Source of the DNA: Chloroflexales bacterium ZM16-3
GTDB lineage: Bacteria > Chloroflexota > Chloroflexia > Chloroflexales > Chloroflexaceae
DNA: 64,000 bases
Reading direction: 5' to 3'
NCBI GenBank assembly: GCA_004138175.2
Contig: RYFE02000003.1
Span: 248,001-312,000 of the forward strand
Below the pieces are notes generated by a model. The model made no database searches, was not told where the DNA came from, and saw nothing but the letters and a program-made list of their open reading frames with translations. This document shows positions 63,017 through 64,000 of this stretch, piece by piece (the stretch's first letter is position 1; each line of letters opens with the position of its first letter). The position numbers were made by a program, and so were the translations under genes.

Positions 63017-64000
63017 ATGACTATCGAGTGGGAGGATAAGTTCGCCCGTGAGGGCCTCACCTTCGACGATGTGCTGCTCGTTCCCGCCGAGTCGCAGGTG
63101 CTGCCCTCACAGGCCGATGTCAGCACATGGCTCACCCGCAAGGTGCGCCTGAACATCCCGATCGTCAGCGCGGCCATGGACACCGTCTCTGAGCACCGCC
63201 TGGCCATCGCCCTGGCCCGCGAGGGCGGCATCAGCTTCATCCATAAGAATATGTCGATCGAGGAGCAGGCCGAGATGGTGCGCAAGGTCAAGCGCTCCGA
63301 GAGCGGCATGATCACCGACCCGATCACTCTCCCGCCTGACAGGACCGTCGGCGACGCCCTCGACCTGATGGCCGAGTACCGGATCAGCGGCGTGCCGATC
63401 TGCACGGTTGAGGGCGACCTGGTGGGCATCCTCACCAACCGTGATTTGCGATTCGAGACGGATCGCACCCGCCCGATCAGCGATCTGATGACCAGCAAGA
63501 ACCTCGTCACCGTGCCCGAGGGCACCACGCTGGAGCAGGCTAAGGCCGTGCTGCATAAGCACCGCATCGAGAAGGTGCTGGTGGTGAACGGCCGGGGCAA
63601 GCTCAGCGGCATGATCACCGTCAAGGACATCATGAAGCAGATCGAGCACCCCAACGCCTGCAAAGATGAGCAGGGCCGCCTGCGGGTCGGCGCGGCCATC
63701 GGCGCCGGGGGCGACTTCATCGAGCGGGCGGCGGCCCTGCTCCGCGCCGGTGCCGACGTGATCACCATCGACACCGCCCACGGCCACTCCCAGGGCGTGC
63801 TCAACGCCGTTGTGCGCGTGCGCGAGTCCTTCCCCGACATGCAGCTGATCGCTGGCAATGTCTCTACCGCCGCCGCCACCGTGGCTCTGATCGAGCGCGG
63901 CGTGGACGGGATCAAGGTCGGCCAGGGGCCGGGATCGATCTGCACCACCCGCGTCGTCACCGGCACCGGCATGCCCCAGATCACCGCCGTGATGGAGTGC
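63017..64000 (+). CDS. guaB: IMP dehydrogenase, 5' part (runs off the window)
   Basis: The first 328 codons of IMP dehydrogenase, the NAD-dependent step from IMP to [20 protein letters not shown] begins the barrel, two CBS domains span about residues 95-205 ([42 protein letters not shown]), and the catalytic loop GPGSICTT has Cys309. The reading VGQGPGSIC instead of the usual VGIGPGSIC is a small change. The start follows GAAGGAGG. The frame is open to the last base, so the C-terminal flap lies outside. It adds to the purine theme (purF, purC, purM). Confidence 0.96.
   Translation, partial: MTIEWEDKFAREGLTFDDVLLVPAESQVLPSQADVSTWLTRKVRLNIPIVSAAMDTVSEHRLAIALAREGGISFIHKNMSIEEQAEMVRKVKRSESGMITDPITLPPDRTVGDALDLMAEYRISGVPICTVEGDLVGILTNRDLRFETDRTRPISDLMTSKNLVTVPEGTTLEQAKAVLHKHRIEKVLVVNGRGKLSGMITVKDIMKQIEHPNACKDEQGRLRVGAAIGAGGDFIERAAALLRAGADVITIDTAHGHSQGVLNAVVRVRESFPDMQLIAGNVSTAAATVALIERGVDGIKVGQGPGSICTTRVVTGTGMPQITAVMEC

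Overview
The window is about 64 kb of GC-rich bacterial DNA that most resembles a member of the Chloroflexota, probably class Chloroflexia (inference). The signs are two very large SARP/BTAD regulators, a secreted repeat protein ending in IYLPIIQR (Chloroflexota secreted proteins often end this way), a glycosidase with C-terminal FPETGH/QYFERAR repeats, polyhydroxyalkanoate genes and an Isp-type NiFe hydrogenase. There is no rRNA or other taxonomic marker, so this placement is not firm.

Layout. 1-5.1 kb: a MazF-type toxin-antitoxin pair, a small unknown gene, dnaK, tRNA-Ser(GGA), a decayed TnpB fused to an ABC-ATPase remnant, and an acetyltransferase. 5.4-7.8 kb: thiolase and acetoacetyl-CoA reductase with a phasin-like gene. 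7.9-19.1 kb: two giant transcriptional regulators flanking a 5-oxoprolinase operon (pxpA, pxpB, pxpC) with a hemolysin III gene inside it. 19.2-31.0 kb: an FAD oxidase, then purF, a P1 peptidase, an RNA uracil methyltransferase, purC, a PH-domain protein, purM, hisG, a creatininase-family protein and a HisS/HisZ-like synthetase. 31.4-47.6 kb: mixed accessory genes (AT-hook protein, dodecin, PspC, orphan DNA methyltransferase, secreted repeat protein, glycosidase, thioesterase, TIR-WD40 protein, orphan molybdenum hydroxylase subunit, anchored beta-propeller, divergent FolD). 48.1-60.7 kb: one long same-strand cluster, described next. 60.7-64.0 kb: a double-amidase cell-wall protein and the 5' part of guaB.

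The most interesting locus is 48.1-60.7 kb. It reads: PocR-type regulator, DsrE-like protein, GcvH-like lipoate-binding protein 1, NiFe hydrogenase small subunit, Isp1 (membrane cytochrome-b-like), Isp2 (HdrD-like), large subunit, maturation protease, GcvH-like protein 2, lipoate ligase, two radical-SAM proteins resembling the LipS1/LipS2 lipoyl synthase pair, and a second ligase-like protein. The order small subunit-isp1-isp2-large subunit is that of the sulfur-linked Isp hydrogenases. DsrE, lipoate-binding proteins, LipS1/LipS2 and dedicated ligases are otherwise the hallmark of the sHdr-LbpA sulfur-oxidation system. Here sHdr is absent and a hydrogenase with an HdrD-like subunit occupies its place. 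I infer a lipoate-protein-dependent hydrogenase that exchanges electrons with a dithiol or sulfur carrier.

The second striking property is the non-coding DNA. Almost every intergenic gap holds a palindrome or short tandem repeat. One class is 6-9-bp units, usually with a complementary array nearby, where each locus has its own unit sequence. Others are double-hairpin elements with compensated stem changes, a MITE-like element with terminal inverted repeats, and CCTCACCCC-type repeats. Some arrays extend into genes and are translated.
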